A stretch of 64,000 nt of DNA from an uncultured Lachnospiraceae bacterium. Its GTDB lineage: Bacteria; Bacillota; Clostridia; Lachnospirales; Lachnospiraceae. The stretch spans positions 1-64,000 of the forward strand of contig CAJTVQ010000001.1 of the NCBI GenBank assembly GCA_910579935.1, given 5' to 3'. Positions 26,551 to 36,419 of the stretch are shown here, one piece after another. The first letter of the stretch is position 1. Each line of letters opens with the position of its first letter. Under the pieces are notes generated by a model. That model did not search any database. It was not told the DNA's origin and worked only from the letters and a program-made list of their open reading frames with translations. Position numbers and translations under genes: made by a program.

Positions 26551-26590
26551 AATACCGCTTGTTGTTCATGAAACAGGCGGTATTCTTTTT
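26551..26590 (+). terminator. Rho-independent terminator after ktrA
   Basis: Thirteen-base-pair stem AATACCGCTTGTT/AACAGGCGGTATT (one G-T pair) with a short loop, followed by CTTTTTT. Confidence 0.85.
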
Positions 26591-26645
26591 TATAGTTATT
26601 TTATGCTTTTTTAATTGCATCCGTAAAAAAATGGTAGTAGTATAT

Positions 26646-26679
26646 AACTTTGTAAATATATAACATAGTTAAACGTTTA
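26646..26679. promoter_or_regulatory. Candidate MarR operator region
   Basis: Two palindromes lie within 100 bp upstream of the marR-ABC operon: an interrupted AACTTTGT...ACATAGTT (26646-26670) and the perfect TAAACGTTTA (26670-26679). The area is AT-rich and probably overlaps the promoter, but exact -35/-10 boxes are not clear. Autoregulation by the MarR product is inferred from position only. Confidence 0.35.
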
Positions 26680-26742
26680 GAGATTTTCTTTTAGGAAATC
26701 CGAAAAGCATGTTCGGAAGTCAGGTCAGACAGGAGACGAAAA

Positions 26743-27201
26743 ATGGATACCAGCAAGATACAGGAAAACGTATTAGAAACAGCAAACCGTTTTCACAGAA
26801 TGAACCTGGAAGGTCTCCTTCCAGACATCTCCCGGCGCGAATATGAACTGATGGCCGCAGTACAGGATTATATGGATGAAAATAGTGGGAAAAAGGGCAT
26901 CTGTGTTTCCGGGCTGGCGTTCCGGCTGCATGTGTCATCCCCTGCGGTATCAAGGATGGTCAGCATATTGGAGGAAAAAGGTTATATAGGACGCAGCATG
27001 GATAAGGAGGACAGAAGGAATACCTATATTTACCTGACAGAGAAAGGCAGGGCGGCAAAGGCGGAAGCAGAGACCGCCCTGTGCAGGCTGATGGAACGGG
27101 TGACGCAGCGTATGGGAGAAGATGATATGCATCAGTTGATTATGTTATGGAACCGGTTGGCAGATATTATGGAACAGGAGTTGAGGGCAGAAGATGTTTA
27201 A
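26743..27201 (+). CDS. MarR-family transcriptional regulator of the ABC exporter operon
   Basis: 152 residues with a winged helix-turn-helix (VSGLAFRLHVSSPAVSRMVS, wing DKEDRRNTYIYLTEKG) and flanking dimerisation helices; normal MarR length. ATG follows CAGGAGACG. Its last eight bases overlap the start of the downstream ABC exporter gene, so it is the first gene of a three-gene operon and most likely its repressor, released by a substrate of the pump. Ligand unknown. Confidence 0.92.
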   Translation: MDTSKIQENVLETANRFHRMNLEGLLPDISRREYELMAAVQDYMDENSGKKGICVSGLAFRLHVSSPAVSRMVSILEEKGYIGRSMDKEDRRNTYIYLTEKGRAAKAEAETALCRLMERVTQRMGEDDMHQLIMLWNRLADIMEQELRAEDV

Positions 27202-29350
27202 AATCTTAAAATATTTAAGTAAATCCAAGGCGGCAGTTGCCGCTATCGTATCGCTTTTAATCCTTCAGGCATACTGTGATCTTGCCTTACCCCAGTATGC
27301 GGCGGACATTGTAGATGTGGGCATCGGGCAGGGAGGTATCGAATACGGGGTACCGGAGCGGATGCGGAAAGAAACATTTGACACCGTGCGTATGCTCATG
27401 ACGGCAGACGAGGAAGAAGCATTACTGGCAGCGTATACTGCCGGCGGGGACGACTGTTACGTACTTGCAAAAGACGCGGACAGGGAGGCGCTGGACGCCA
27501 GCATAGGTCTTCCCATGGCGATGCTTTCCATGCTGTCTGCTTCGGAGGAAATGCCATGGGAAGTATTGGGGCAGATGCAGGAAAACGGGACACTGACAGA
27601 AGAAATAAAAGAAGAAATCCTGAAATACAGGAATTCGGCATTGGAAAGTTACGGGGAAATGAGCGATTCCATGATATCCCAGATGGCAGTCAATTCTGTC
27701 AAAGCGGAATATGAAGCATTGGGAATGGATACCGCTTCCATGCAGACTCGTTACCTTTTACGCAAAGGAAGCCGTATGCTGGGGCTGTCCGTGCTGATGA
27801 TGGCGGCTTCCATACTGGCAGGGCTTCTGGCGGCAAGGACTTCGGCAAAAATCGGACGGGATTTAAGGGGCAGCCTGTTTCATAAAGTCGTATCCTTCTC
27901 CGATGCGGAAATGGACCGGTTTTCCACTGCTTCCCTGATCACCAGAAGCACCAATGATATCCAGCAGATACAGATGGTGTCCGTCATGATTCTCCGGATG
28001 GTGCTTTACGCTCCCATCGTAGGTGTGGGCGGGGTGTTGAAAGTAGTCCATACGCGGACGGGAATGGGCTGGATCATTGCGGTTGCCGTGCTTGCAATCA
28101 TGGCCTTGGTGGGAACGCTGATGGCAGTTGCCATGCCGAAATTCAAGGTAATGCAGAGTCTGGTAGACCGGATGAATCTGGTATCCAGGGAAATTTTAAC
28201 AGGGATTATGGTAATCCGCGCATTCAGCAGGGAAAAGTTCGAGGAAGAACGTTTTGACCGGGCAAATAATGAGCTGATGGGCACGCAGTTATTTACCAAC
28301 CGCGTCATGACCATTATGATGCCGGCAATGATGCTGATCATGAACGGTATCACGGTGATGATCGTATGGTTCGGGGCAAAGGGCGTGGACTTGGGAAATT
28401 TACAGGTGGGCGACATGCTGGCATTCATCACTTATACGATGCAGATTGTCATGGCGTTTTTGATGATTACCATGATCTCCATTATGCTGCCCCGTGCGGG
28501 AGTGGCGGCGGAGCGTATAGAAGAAGTGCTGGGAACGGAAGTGACGATTCATGACAAAGAGCAGACTCTGGATAAGAAACTGGAACATGCCAATGGCGTG
28601 CTGCGGTTTGAGAACGTCAGCTTCCGGTATCCGGGAGCTGATGAAGATGCGCTGGAGAATATTGATTTTACTGCCAATCCTGGGGAAACCACGGCAATCA
28701 TCGGGAGCACGGGATGCGGAAAATCCACGTTGATCCGCCTGATTCCCCGCTATTATGACGTAACACAGGGGCGCATTACGATAGACGGCGTGGATATCCG
28801 CGATCTTTCCCAGCATAAACTGCATGAGCTGCTTGGTTATGTACCCCAGAAGGGTGTGCTGTTTTCGGGGGATATTGAATCCAACCTGAAATTCGGCGGG
28901 GATTTCATTACCGACAGCGATATGGAGGAAGCGGCGCAGATCGCACAGGCAATGGAATTTATCGACAGTAAGCCGAAACGGTTCCAGAGTGAGATATCAC
29001 AGGGCGGAACGAACGTATCCGGCGGGCAGAAGCAGAGGCTGTCCATTGCAAGGGCGATTGCCAAACATCCGAAAATCTGCCTGTTTGACGATAGTTTTTC
29101 CGCGCTGGATTATAAAACGGATGTGGTGCTGCGAAAAGCCCTGCATGAAAAACTGTCGGATGCCACGGTGCTCATCGTGGCGCAGAGGATCAGCACCATT
29201 CTCCATGCCGACCGGATTATCGTGCTGGACGACGGAAAAGTAGCGGGAATGGGTACGCATAAGGAACTGCTGGCAGACTGTGAGGCTTACCGGGAAATTG
29301 CGCGCTCTCAGTTGTCGGAAGCGGAACTGGAAGGAGGCAGGGTATCATGA
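27194..29350 (+). CDS. Heterodimeric ABC exporter, subunit with degenerate catalytic glutamate
   Basis: 718 residues. Six predicted membrane helices, with an unusually large extracytoplasmic insertion of about 140 residues between helices 1 and 2 (about 40-190). The C-terminal nucleotide-binding domain has Walker A GSTGCGKST (about 502-510), a canonical-type signature NVSGGQKQR (about 606) and Walker B CLFDDSFSALD (about 629), where Asp replaces the catalytic Glu. That substitution is known from the BmrC/TM287 side of heterodimeric exporters. It overlaps marR upstream and the partner gene downstream (ATGA). Likely exports drugs or peptides; substrate unknown. Confidence 0.92.
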   Translation: MFKILKYLSKSKAAVAAIVSLLILQAYCDLALPQYAADIVDVGIGQGGIEYGVPERMRKETFDTVRMLMTADEEEALLAAYTAGGDDCYVLAKDADREALDASIGLPMAMLSMLSASEEMPWEVLGQMQENGTLTEEIKEEILKYRNSALESYGEMSDSMISQMAVNSVKAEYEALGMDTASMQTRYLLRKGSRMLGLSVLMMAASILAGLLAARTSAKIGRDLRGSLFHKVVSFSDAEMDRFSTASLITRSTNDIQQIQMVSVMILRMVLYAPIVGVGGVLKVVHTRTGMGWIIAVAVLAIMALVGTLMAVAMPKFKVMQSLVDRMNLVSREILTGIMVIRAFSREKFEEERFDRANNELMGTQLFTNRVMTIMMPAMMLIMNGITVMIVWFGAKGVDLGNLQVGDMLAFITYTMQIVMAFLMITMISIMLPRAGVAAERIEEVLGTEVTIHDKEQTLDKKLEHANGVLRFENVSFRYPGADEDALENIDFTANPGETTAIIGSTGCGKSTLIRLIPRYYDVTQGRITIDGVDIRDLSQHKLHELLGYVPQKGVLFSGDIESNLKFGGDFITDSDMEEAAQIAQAMEFIDSKPKRFQSEISQGGTNVSGGQKQRLSIARAIAKHPKICLFDDSFSALDYKTDVVLRKALHEKLSDATVLIVAQRISTILHADRIIVLDDGKVAGMGTHKELLADCEAYREIARSQLSEAELEGGRVS

Positions 29351-31188
29351 GTGAACAGACAAGACCACCCAGAAGGGGTCCCCACGGGCCGGGAATGATG
29401 CCGGGGGAAAAAGCGAAGGATTTTAAAGGGACACTGCGGAAAATGCTGCGGTATATGGGCGCTTACCGCTATGGTCTGCTGGCGGTCATGGTGTTTGCAG
29501 TGGGCGGTACGGCATTTAATATTGTGGGGCCGAAAGTTTTAAGTCAGGCGACCACGGAGCTGTTTAACGGACTGATGGCAAAGGTATCGGGAACCGGAGG
29601 GATTGATTTTTCAAAAATCGGAAAAATACTGTTGATCCTTTTGGGGATATACGCTTTAAGCGCCTGTCTTTCTTTCATACAGGGAATGATCATGACGGGC
29701 ATTTCCCAGAAAATGTGCTATCGTTTCCGGAAGGAGATTTCGGAGAAGATTAACCGGATGCCTTTGGAATATTTTGAATCAAGAACCGTGGGCGAGGTAC
29801 TTTCCCGTATTACCAATGATGTGGATACGCTGGGGCAGAGTCTGAACCAGAGCATTACGCAGCTTCTCACCTCGGTGACGACGATCGTGGGCGTATTGGT
29901 GATGATGCTCAGTATCAGCCCGCTTATGACGCTGATCGCGCTGGTGATCCTTCCGGTATCGGGAATGCTGATCGGGGTAGTCGTGAAATTTTCCCAAAAA
30001 TATTTCGTGGCACAGCAAAATTATCTGGGGAAGATCAACGGGCAGGTAGAGGAAGTATACAGCGGGCACAATATTGTCAAGGCGTTTAACCGTGAAGAAC
30101 AGGCGCTGAAAGAATTTAACGAAACCAACACGGTGCTGTACCAGTCCGCATGGAAATCCCAGTTCCTTTCCGGTATGATGCAGCCGGTTATGATGTTTGT
30201 GGGAAATCTGGGGTATGTGGCGGTGGCGGTCAGCGGAAGCCTGCTTGCCGTCAGGGGTACGATTCAGGTAGGCGATATACAGGCGTTTATCCAGTATGTG
30301 AAAAATTTCACCCAGCCCATTACACAGGTGGCCCAGGTATCCAATATGCTTCAGTCCATGGCAGCAGCCGCCGAACGCGTCTTTGAATTTTTAGGGGAAG
30401 AAGAAGAGGATGTGAATGTGGAACATGCCGCCAGTCCGGAGAAGATACAGGGCAGTGTGCGCTTCAGCCATGTACAGTTCGGTTATAAGCCGGATAAGAT
30501 CATCATCCATGATTTCAGCTGCGATGTGAAGCCGGGGCAGATGGTGGCGATCGTAGGCCCTACCGGAGCCGGAAAGACTACCATGGTGAAACTGCTGATG
30601 CGCTTTTATGATGTGAACAGTGGAAAGATAGAGCTGGACGGACATGATATCCGGAAATTTAACCGGAGCGAACTAAGGGAAGGATTCGGTATGGTTCTGC
30701 AGGATACATGGCTTTTTAAAGGAACGATCATGGAAAATATCCGTTACGGCAGACTGGACGCTACGGACGAGGAGGTCATAGAGGCAGCAAAGGCTGCACA
30801 TGCCCACCGGTTTATCAAAACGCTGCCCGGCGGTTATCAGATGGAACTGAACGAGGATGCCAGCAATGTATCCCAGGGTCAGCGCCAGCTGCTTACCATC
30901 GCCCGTGCCATTCTTGCCGACAACCGGATCATGATACTGGATGAGGCAACCAGCTCCGTGGATACGAGGACGGAGGCGCGGATCCAGAAAGCGATGAACA
31001 ACCTGATGAAAGGCAGAACCAGCTTTGTGATCGCCCACAGGCTTTCCACCATACGGGATGCGGATCTGATCCTGGTCATGAAGGACGGGGATATCGTAGA
31101 GCAGGGGAACCATGAGGAACTGCTGGCGCAGAACGGGTTTTATGCGGAACTTTATAATTCTCAGTTTGAAGAGGTTGCGGCGGTATAG
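29347..31188 (+). CDS. Heterodimeric ABC exporter, subunit with canonical catalytic glutamate
   Basis: 613 residues: six membrane helices followed by a nucleotide-binding domain. It has Walker A GPTGAGKTT (about 404-412), a degenerate signature NVSQGQRQL (about 507; consensus LSGGQ) and Walker B MILDEATSSVD (about 529) with the catalytic Glu. It complements subunit 1 exactly: the intact signature of one faces the intact Glu of the other, forming a single working ATP site as in BmrCD. The N-terminal 20 residues are Pro/Gly/Arg-rich and cytoplasmic. It overlaps the preceding gene by four bases. Confidence 0.93.
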   Translation: MSEQTRPPRRGPHGPGMMPGEKAKDFKGTLRKMLRYMGAYRYGLLAVMVFAVGGTAFNIVGPKVLSQATTELFNGLMAKVSGTGGIDFSKIGKILLILLGIYALSACLSFIQGMIMTGISQKMCYRFRKEISEKINRMPLEYFESRTVGEVLSRITNDVDTLGQSLNQSITQLLTSVTTIVGVLVMMLSISPLMTLIALVILPVSGMLIGVVVKFSQKYFVAQQNYLGKINGQVEEVYSGHNIVKAFNREEQALKEFNETNTVLYQSAWKSQFLSGMMQPVMMFVGNLGYVAVAVSGSLLAVRGTIQVGDIQAFIQYVKNFTQPITQVAQVSNMLQSMAAAAERVFEFLGEEEEDVNVEHAASPEKIQGSVRFSHVQFGYKPDKIIIHDFSCDVKPGQMVAIVGPTGAGKTTMVKLLMRFYDVNSGKIELDGHDIRKFNRSELREGFGMVLQDTWLFKGTIMENIRYGRLDATDEEVIEAAKAAHAHRFIKTLPGGYQMELNEDASNVSQGQRQLLTIARAILADNRIMILDEATSSVDTRTEARIQKAMNNLMKGRTSFVIAHRLSTIRDADLILVMKDGDIVEQGNHEELLAQNGFYAELYNSQFEEVAAV

Positions 31189-31209
31189 AGAAGAAGTCAG
31201 AAATGAGAA

Positions 31210-31253
31210 AACAGATAACCCGGTGAAAGAACAGTCGGGGTTATCTGTTTTTT
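31210..31253 (+). terminator. Rho-independent terminator of the marR-ABC operon
   Basis: Twelve-base-pair stem AACAGATAACCC/GGGTTATCTGTT with a 16-base loop and a run of T. Confidence 0.85.
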
Positions 31254-31314
31254 ATTCAGCCTTTACGCCATTTTTCCCTGACAGCAAGCTGTCGGAGCCG
31301 GAACCGGCCGGATG

Positions 31315-31878
31315 TTACAAATTCAGCAGAGTGGCGATATTAGAGAAATTAATATATAAGTCCTCATAAATGTTAACCTTTATAATGGAATCAAACGTAT
31401 AGGGGACGCTGAAAAGATTTTCCTCAAAGTAATTCACAAATACGCTGCGTCTCTTCGGGTCTACAATCCAGTATTCGCGCACCCCGTGATTTTGGTAATA
31501 ATACAGTTTGCGGACATAATCATCGGCAGGATAGCCGGGAGATACAATTTCGGCTATAAAGTCGGGAGCTCCGCTACACCAGGTCCCGACCAGTTTATGT
31601 CTGTTGCATACGATCATGATATCGGGATGCACGAGGGTAAAGGGAACACTGGATAGTTTTACGTCAAAAGGTGCGGGTATGACTTCGCAATCCCCGTTTT
31701 TCTGCATGACATAAGCGCTGAGCCGTGAGGTGAGCTCCGACAGGATCGCCCGGTGTGTGCGGGAATGACTGGCCATATAGCAGACCCGACCGTCAAAGAC
31801 TTCTGCAGACGCATGGTTTGGGAGCGCCCTGTATTGTTCTATGGTGGTGATCTCCAGCTGCTGTTGCAAATCGAACAT
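31315..31878 (-). CDS. Uma2-family putative PD-(D/E)XK endonuclease
   Basis: 187 residues from ATG 31878 (MFDLQQQLEITTIEQYRALP), chosen for the AAAGGAAC ribosome binding site; a longer frame begins upstream at 31953. The Uma2 (DUF820) fold shows as LVHPDIMIVC and PDFIAEIVSPGYPADDYVRK, with the Asp and Glu of a PD...ExS nuclease core, and YYYQNHGVREYWIVDPKRRS. Such proteins are abundant in cyanobacteria and Clostridia; a role in DNA cleavage is predicted from fold but unproven. It is a single gene, convergent with the ABC operon. Confidence 0.85.
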   Translation of the reverse strand: MFDLQQQLEITTIEQYRALPNHASAEVFDGRVCYMASHSRTHRAILSELTSRLSAYVMQKNGDCEVIPAPFDVKLSSVPFTLVHPDIMIVCNRHKLVGTWCSGAPDFIAEIVSPGYPADDYVRKLYYYQNHGVREYWIVDPKRRSVFVNYFEENLFSVPYTFDSIIKVNIYEDLYINFSNIATLLNL

Positions 31879-32223
31879 AACGTTTGTTCCTTTCAGAATA
31901 TGATCCGGCAGGCAGTTTCTTAGCCGGTCGGCAGACTTAACATCTGATACCATTATACATGATAAGTACGAAAAGATATAGTATTTCTTGTGAACAGTTT
32001 TCCAGCCGGGTACTGGCTAAATATCACTGAATTTTTATGTCCGCAAAAATGATATTTTACGATACAAAGCACCACGACAGGGGCGTCATCCTTCACCAAA
32101 AAAAAATCTGCTAGTCTGTTACAGGAAAATTGCATAAAAAAGAAGAAAAAACAGTAGAAAATTCAGTGAAAATGTATTACTATTATATCAGACAGCAATT
32201 AAAAAAAGGTGGAGGAGAGAGAC
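31879..32223. other. Divergent intergenic region
   Basis: 345 bases separate the leftward Uma2 gene from the rightward chemotaxis receptor. It must hold both promoters. It is AT-rich between 32140 and 32200, but I see no clear -35/-10 pair, no sigma-28-like promoter, no RNA gene and no repeat. Confidence 0.4.
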
Positions 32224-33715
32224 ATGGATGAGGAACTTAAATATCGTTACAATGATGTGAGGGAGCGTTATGGCAGAATGAATGCCTTTTATATCCTGGC
32301 AGCGGCGGCTATCTGGATCATGTATGTTCTGTATCTGCTGTTCAAGCTTGGAGTGGGAGGTATTGCCCTGCCGACAGCTTATGGGAATCTGGTCCTGATC
32401 GCTGTTTTTCTTTTGAGTGGTTTCATCGTATATATCCGTAACAGGAAAAGTTTCATATTGAAAAGGGTGATTGCAATTCAGGTTGGAATCGAATTTTTGC
32501 TGTTAGGGATGCAGACGGATGCCGAATTTTTGTATTTTACCATGCTGCTCATACTGGCGCTGCAGATTCCGTATTATACGGACAAGGAGTATCGGAGATT
32601 CTGTATCGGATATGCGGTCCTGTATACCGGCGTAGTGGTGATCCGCGGAATGAAGACGGATGTCGTAAGCGATGTGGACGATCTGTGCCGTGTATTATGT
32701 ATGTATCTTATGCTTTTCATGCTGTATAAAATTGGAAGCATTGCAAAAGTATTCAGCGACCATGCCCTTGGTACGGCGGAAGAACAGGGCAGAAGACAGA
32801 AGGTCATGCTGGAAGACATCCTGGATACCGGAAGCACGGTAAGGGAAGAATCAGCCAAAAGCAGCCATTTGGTAGACGAACTGGTAGATGTGACGAAATC
32901 CGTGGCGGAAAGCATGAAAGAAATTACGGCGGCCATGAATATGACGGCGGAGAATATTGAGGAACAGAACAATATGACACAGCATATTCAGGAGGCCATC
33001 GAAGAAACGGAAGCACGCTCCAGGGAAATCGTGGGAATTGCCACGGATTCCAATCAGAGCATTCAGGAAAACCGTCAGGTAATGGAAGAACTGAAAGAAC
33101 AGTCGGAACAAATAGCATCTACCAATCAGGAAGTTACGGAAGCAATGTCCAAACTGCAGGACAAGACGATGGAAGTAAAGAATATCGCAGGCATGATCTT
33201 GAATATTTCCAGCCAGACGAATCTGCTGGCTCTGAACCTCGATTGAAAGTGCAAGAGCCGGTGAAGCCGGAAGAGGATTTGCCGTTGTGGCAGACCAGAT
33301 CCGGCAGCTTGCGGAACAGACCAAAAGTTTTACGGAAGAGATTACAAGGATTGTAAATGAATTGAATCAGAATGCGGACGAAGTCGTGCGTTCAGTGGAT
33401 AGTTCGATGGAGGCAACGGAAAAGCAGAACGGAAAGATCCACTCCGCATCGGAAGCGTTTGAGAAACTGAACCAAAATATGACGGGACTGATTCAGGGCG
33501 TCAATGATATCAGTCGGCAGATTTTCGGACTTTCCGATTCCAATAACCGGATCGTGGACAATATAGCCCATCTTTCTGCCGCAACGGAAGAAGTAACGGC
33601 CAGTGCGGAGCAGGTTCAGGATATGAGTGAACATAATCTGGTCTACGCAGAGGATGTGAAAACGGCCATCAGTCAGATTCGTGACAGAACGGAGCGTATG
33701 CAGCAGGATATGTAA
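32224..33715 (+). pseudogene. Methyl-accepting chemotaxis protein, split by a frameshift
   Basis: ATG 32224 with GGTGGAGG opens a receptor with about six hydrophobic segments (residues 15-190) and no large extracellular sensor, then a cytoplasmic signalling coiled coil. At the hairpin tip the frame reads [10 protein letters not shown] then LD and a TGA at 33244-33246. The other frame continues precisely with [20 protein letters not shown] to a stop at 33715. Comparison with the universal ALNASIEAARAGE tip indicates loss of two bases near 33238-33241. One nonfunctional receptor, a sequencing error, or less likely programmed frameshifting. The remainder of the sequence is undamaged, so the lesion is recent. 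Confidence 0.85.
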
Positions 33716-33748
33716 AAGGCCGGAAATTTGTAAAAATCAGATGTTCAA

Positions 33749-33790
33749 AAAACTGCCCTGTAACTGAAATCGGTTACGGGGCAGTTTTTT
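33749..33790 (+). terminator. Rho-independent terminator after the receptor gene
   Basis: Long stem AACTGCCC-GTAAC / GGTTAC-GGGGCAGTT with a 7-base loop and TTTTTT. It may also serve the convergent uxaC gene. Confidence 0.8.
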
Positions 33791-33816
33791 GCCTGATGCC
33801 TGATATCCGGTTTGGA

Positions 33817-35232
33817 TCAAAGGTTAAAGCCAAAGTAACGGACTGCGTTATGGTAAGAAATATCCGTTACGATTTCGGATAAGATATCCATATCGGAAGG
33901 GAATTCTCCGTTTTCTACCAGTTCGCCCATGAAATTGCACAGGATGCGGCGGAAATATTCGTGTCTTGTATAGGACAGGAAACTTCTAGAATCCGTCAGC
34001 ATACCAACAAAACCGGAGAGATTGCCTAAATTTGCAAGGGAGGTTAACTGGTCGGTCATGCCCTGTTTATGGTCATTGAACCACCACGCGCTTCCCTGCT
34101 GTATTTTGGCAACTGCGGTAGAATCCTGGAAACAGCCGAGAATTGTGCCGATAGCCGCATTGTCATTCGGATTCAGGCTGTAAATAATGGTCTTTGGAAG
34201 CGCTTTATTTACTTCCAGCGCGTTTAAGAAATCAGCGGTCTGGGAAGACGGCGCATAATTGTTGATGCAGTCATAGCCGGTATCCGGACCAAGTTTTGCA
34301 TACATTGTCCGGTTGTTGTCGCGTTTCGTTCCATAGTGCAGCTGCATGACCCAGTTGCGTTTATTGTATTCCGTACCTACGAAAAGCATGAAAGCGGTCT
34401 TAAACTGCAGTTCTTCCTCCTTGGTAATGACTTCGCCGGAAGAAGCCTTGAATCTTTTTGCAAAAATAGTTTCGATTTCTTCTTCGGAAGCAGGCGCATA
34501 CATCACATATTCCAATGCATGGTCAGAAACGCTGCATCCCATGGAAGCGAAGAAATCCATACGTTTTGCAAGGGCTTCTTTTAAAGTCTTAAAGGAATTG
34601 ACCGTAACGCCGCTTGCTTCGGAAAGTTTGGACAGGTAATCCAAATATTCGGGTTTTTCCAGATTCATGGCTTTGTCGGGCCTCCATGCAGGAAGCACCT
34701 GTACGTCAAAAGAATCATCCTCTGCAATCTGCTTATGCCATTCCAGGCTGTCCACTGGGTCGTCCGTCGTGCAGATCAAAGTAACGTTGGATTGTTTGAT
34801 GAGGGAGCGTACGCTCATGGAAGGGTCTGCCAGCTTTTCGTTGCAGAGGTTCCATACTTCCTCCGCCGTATTTTTGTTCAATACGCCGTTGTAACCGAAA
34901 TAGCGCTGAAGCTCCAGATGGCTCCAGTGGAAGAGGGGATTTCCGATGGCTTTTCCCAATACTTCCGCCCATTTGAAGAATTTTTCCTTATCAGGGGCGT
35001 CTCCTGTTATGTAGTGTTCGTCCACGCCGCAGGAACGCATAAAACGCCATTTATAGTGGTCGCCGCCCAGCCATACCTGCGTGATGTTATCAAACTGTCT
35101 GTCCTGTGCGATTTCCTGCGGATTGATATGGCAGTGGTAATCCAGGACAGGAGTTTTGGCAGCATATTCATGATAAAGTGTCTGTGCGGTCGGACTGTCT
35201 AATAAAAAATCCTTGTCCATAAAGTTTTTCAT
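33817..35232 (-). CDS. uxaC: Glucuronate/galacturonate isomerase UxaC
   Basis: 471 residues, the usual length. Start at 35232 (MKNFMDKDFLLDSPTAQ) follows AAGGAGGATACCCC; a longer in-frame start lacks such a site. The metal-site motif DYHCHINPQ lies near residue 30, and the amidohydrolase-like barrel continues with FHWSHLELQRYFGYNG and MLTDSRSFLSYTRHEYFRR. It isomerises D-galacturonate to D-tagaturonate (and glucuronate to fructuronate), the first cytoplasmic step of pectin-uronate use. It is the second gene after lacI on the minus strand, 110 bp apart, probably one transcript. The reductase, dehydratase and kinase of the same pathway are encoded divergently. Confidence 0.95.
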   Translation of the reverse strand: MKNFMDKDFLLDSPTAQTLYHEYAAKTPVLDYHCHINPQEIAQDRQFDNITQVWLGGDHYKWRFMRSCGVDEHYITGDAPDKEKFFKWAEVLGKAIGNPLFHWSHLELQRYFGYNGVLNKNTAEEVWNLCNEKLADPSMSVRSLIKQSNVTLICTTDDPVDSLEWHKQIAEDDSFDVQVLPAWRPDKAMNLEKPEYLDYLSKLSEASGVTVNSFKTLKEALAKRMDFFASMGCSVSDHALEYVMYAPASEEEIETIFAKRFKASSGEVITKEEELQFKTAFMLFVGTEYNKRNWVMQLHYGTKRDNNRTMYAKLGPDTGYDCINNYAPSSQTADFLNALEVNKALPKTIIYSLNPNDNAAIGTILGCFQDSTAVAKIQQGSAWWFNDHKQGMTDQLTSLANLGNLSGFVGMLTDSRSFLSYTRHEYFRRILCNFMGELVENGEFPSDMDILSEIVTDISYHNAVRYFGFNL

Positions 35233-35342
35233 TGGGGTATCCTCCTTCATGATTAAAATTGATAAATGATGAAATAACGGATGCTTTGTCATAAGCCATC
35301 CTTATTTAACAACAGATGCTTTGCGGGCATCCTTATGTCCGG

Positions 35343-36353
35343 TTAATAAGCGGTAGTACCGCGTTTTACCAGTTCGCCGGAGAAAATGGTTTTCTGCGGC
35401 ATCTCACTGCCGTTCAGCGTATCAATGAGCGTTTTTACCAGCTGCTGGCAGAGACTTTCCAAACGGTTGTCTACGGAAGTCAGTTCCGGTTCACAGCATA
35501 TGGTGAGCAGCGAATTGTTATAACCGATAACCGATAAGTCCTCAGGGATGCGAAGGTTGTTCAGCCGGGCATATTTCATGGCAGCTGTGGCAAGGAGATC
35601 TTCCGAGGCAACGACTGCGTGGAAAGTGAGCCCTTTTTCCTTTAACTGATTCAAAAACCGGCAGACACCGTCGATATCGTCTCTTGCGCCGGAATAGAAC
35701 TGCTGGTATTTTTTGTCCAAAGGCAGATCCCGCAGCAGGTAGGCAGACTGAAAACCGGTTAGTTTCTTCATGCCGCTGTAGGACTTGGAGTTGTACAGAT
35801 AAAGGATATCTTTGATTCCGCTGTCAAGCAGACTTAACGTGGCTTCCTGCATTGCCCTGAAATCATCACACAGGGTACAGAAGACATTCGGACAGTCGAA
35901 ATCCGCGTTCAGCAGCATGATCGGAACCTGCTGCGCGGCATCGCGTATATACTGATTGTGAGAGGTTTCGGCTTCTACAAAATTTGACCCCACCATAATA
36001 ACGCTGTCAACTTTCTGCGAGATGATCAGATTCAGGGAATTTTTCTTGCTTTCCAATTCGTAACCGGTACAGCACAAAATGGAATTATAACCGCCGGCAC
36101 GCAGATTGCGTTCAATATAATAAATTGCTTTTGCAAGGTAAAGGTCGGAGGAATCGGCGCTGAGAATCCCTATGGTATTCATGGAATTCAGACCAAGCCC
36201 ACGTGCAAATGCATTAGGAGTGTAACCGCTCTGCTCAATAATATCCAGTACTTTTTTCTTTGTTTTGGGTGTCACATTAGTATTGCCGTTTAAAACACGG
36301 GAAACGGTGGCAATAGAAACACCGGCCATTTTGGAAATGTCATAAATGGTCAT
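35343..36353 (-). CDS. LacI-family transcriptional regulator of uronate genes
   Basis: 336 residues. The N-terminal helix-turn-helix and hinge (TIYDISKMAGVSIATVSRVL, TPNAFARGLGLN) are followed by a periplasmic-binding-protein-like sensor domain of about 270 residues, all canonical. ATG 36353 is preceded by GGGAGGTGACC. It is divergent from uxaB and cotranscribed with uxaC. Several palindromes lie in the 277-bp region between the two starts, one repeated in front of the pectinesterase gene. The expected role is repression of uronate catabolism relieved by a pathway intermediate; this is inferred from context. Confidence 0.92.
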   Translation of the reverse strand: MTIYDISKMAGVSIATVSRVLNGNTNVTPKTKKKVLDIIEQSGYTPNAFARGLGLNSMNTIGILSADSSDLYLAKAIYYIERNLRAGGYNSILCCTGYELESKKNSLNLIISQKVDSVIMVGSNFVEAETSHNQYIRDAAQQVPIMLLNADFDCPNVFCTLCDDFRAMQEATLSLLDSGIKDILYLYNSKSYSGMKKLTGFQSAYLLRDLPLDKKYQQFYSGARDDIDGVCRFLNQLKEKGLTFHAVVASEDLLATAAMKYARLNNLRIPEDLSVIGYNNSLLTICCEPELTSVDNRLESLCQQLVKTLIDTLNGSEMPQKTIFSGELVKRGTTAY

Positions 36354-36366
36354 TCAGGTCACCTCC

Positions 36367-36380
36367 CATTTTCGAAAATG
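36367..36380. promoter_or_regulatory. Perfect palindrome upstream of lacI
   Basis: CATTTTCGAAAATG, 14 bp with a central CG typical of LacI-family operators, just upstream of the lacI ribosome binding site and within its predicted leader. Possible autoregulatory operator. Confidence 0.4.
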
Positions 36381-36419
36381 AAACCTAACACATATTTTTT
36401 TCATAACAAATGAAACATT

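Noticed and set aside
33287..33715. Separate small chemotaxis-type protein
   Set aside because: It begins in the middle of the conserved signalling hairpin without its own start signals; it is the 3' part of the frameshifted receptor.
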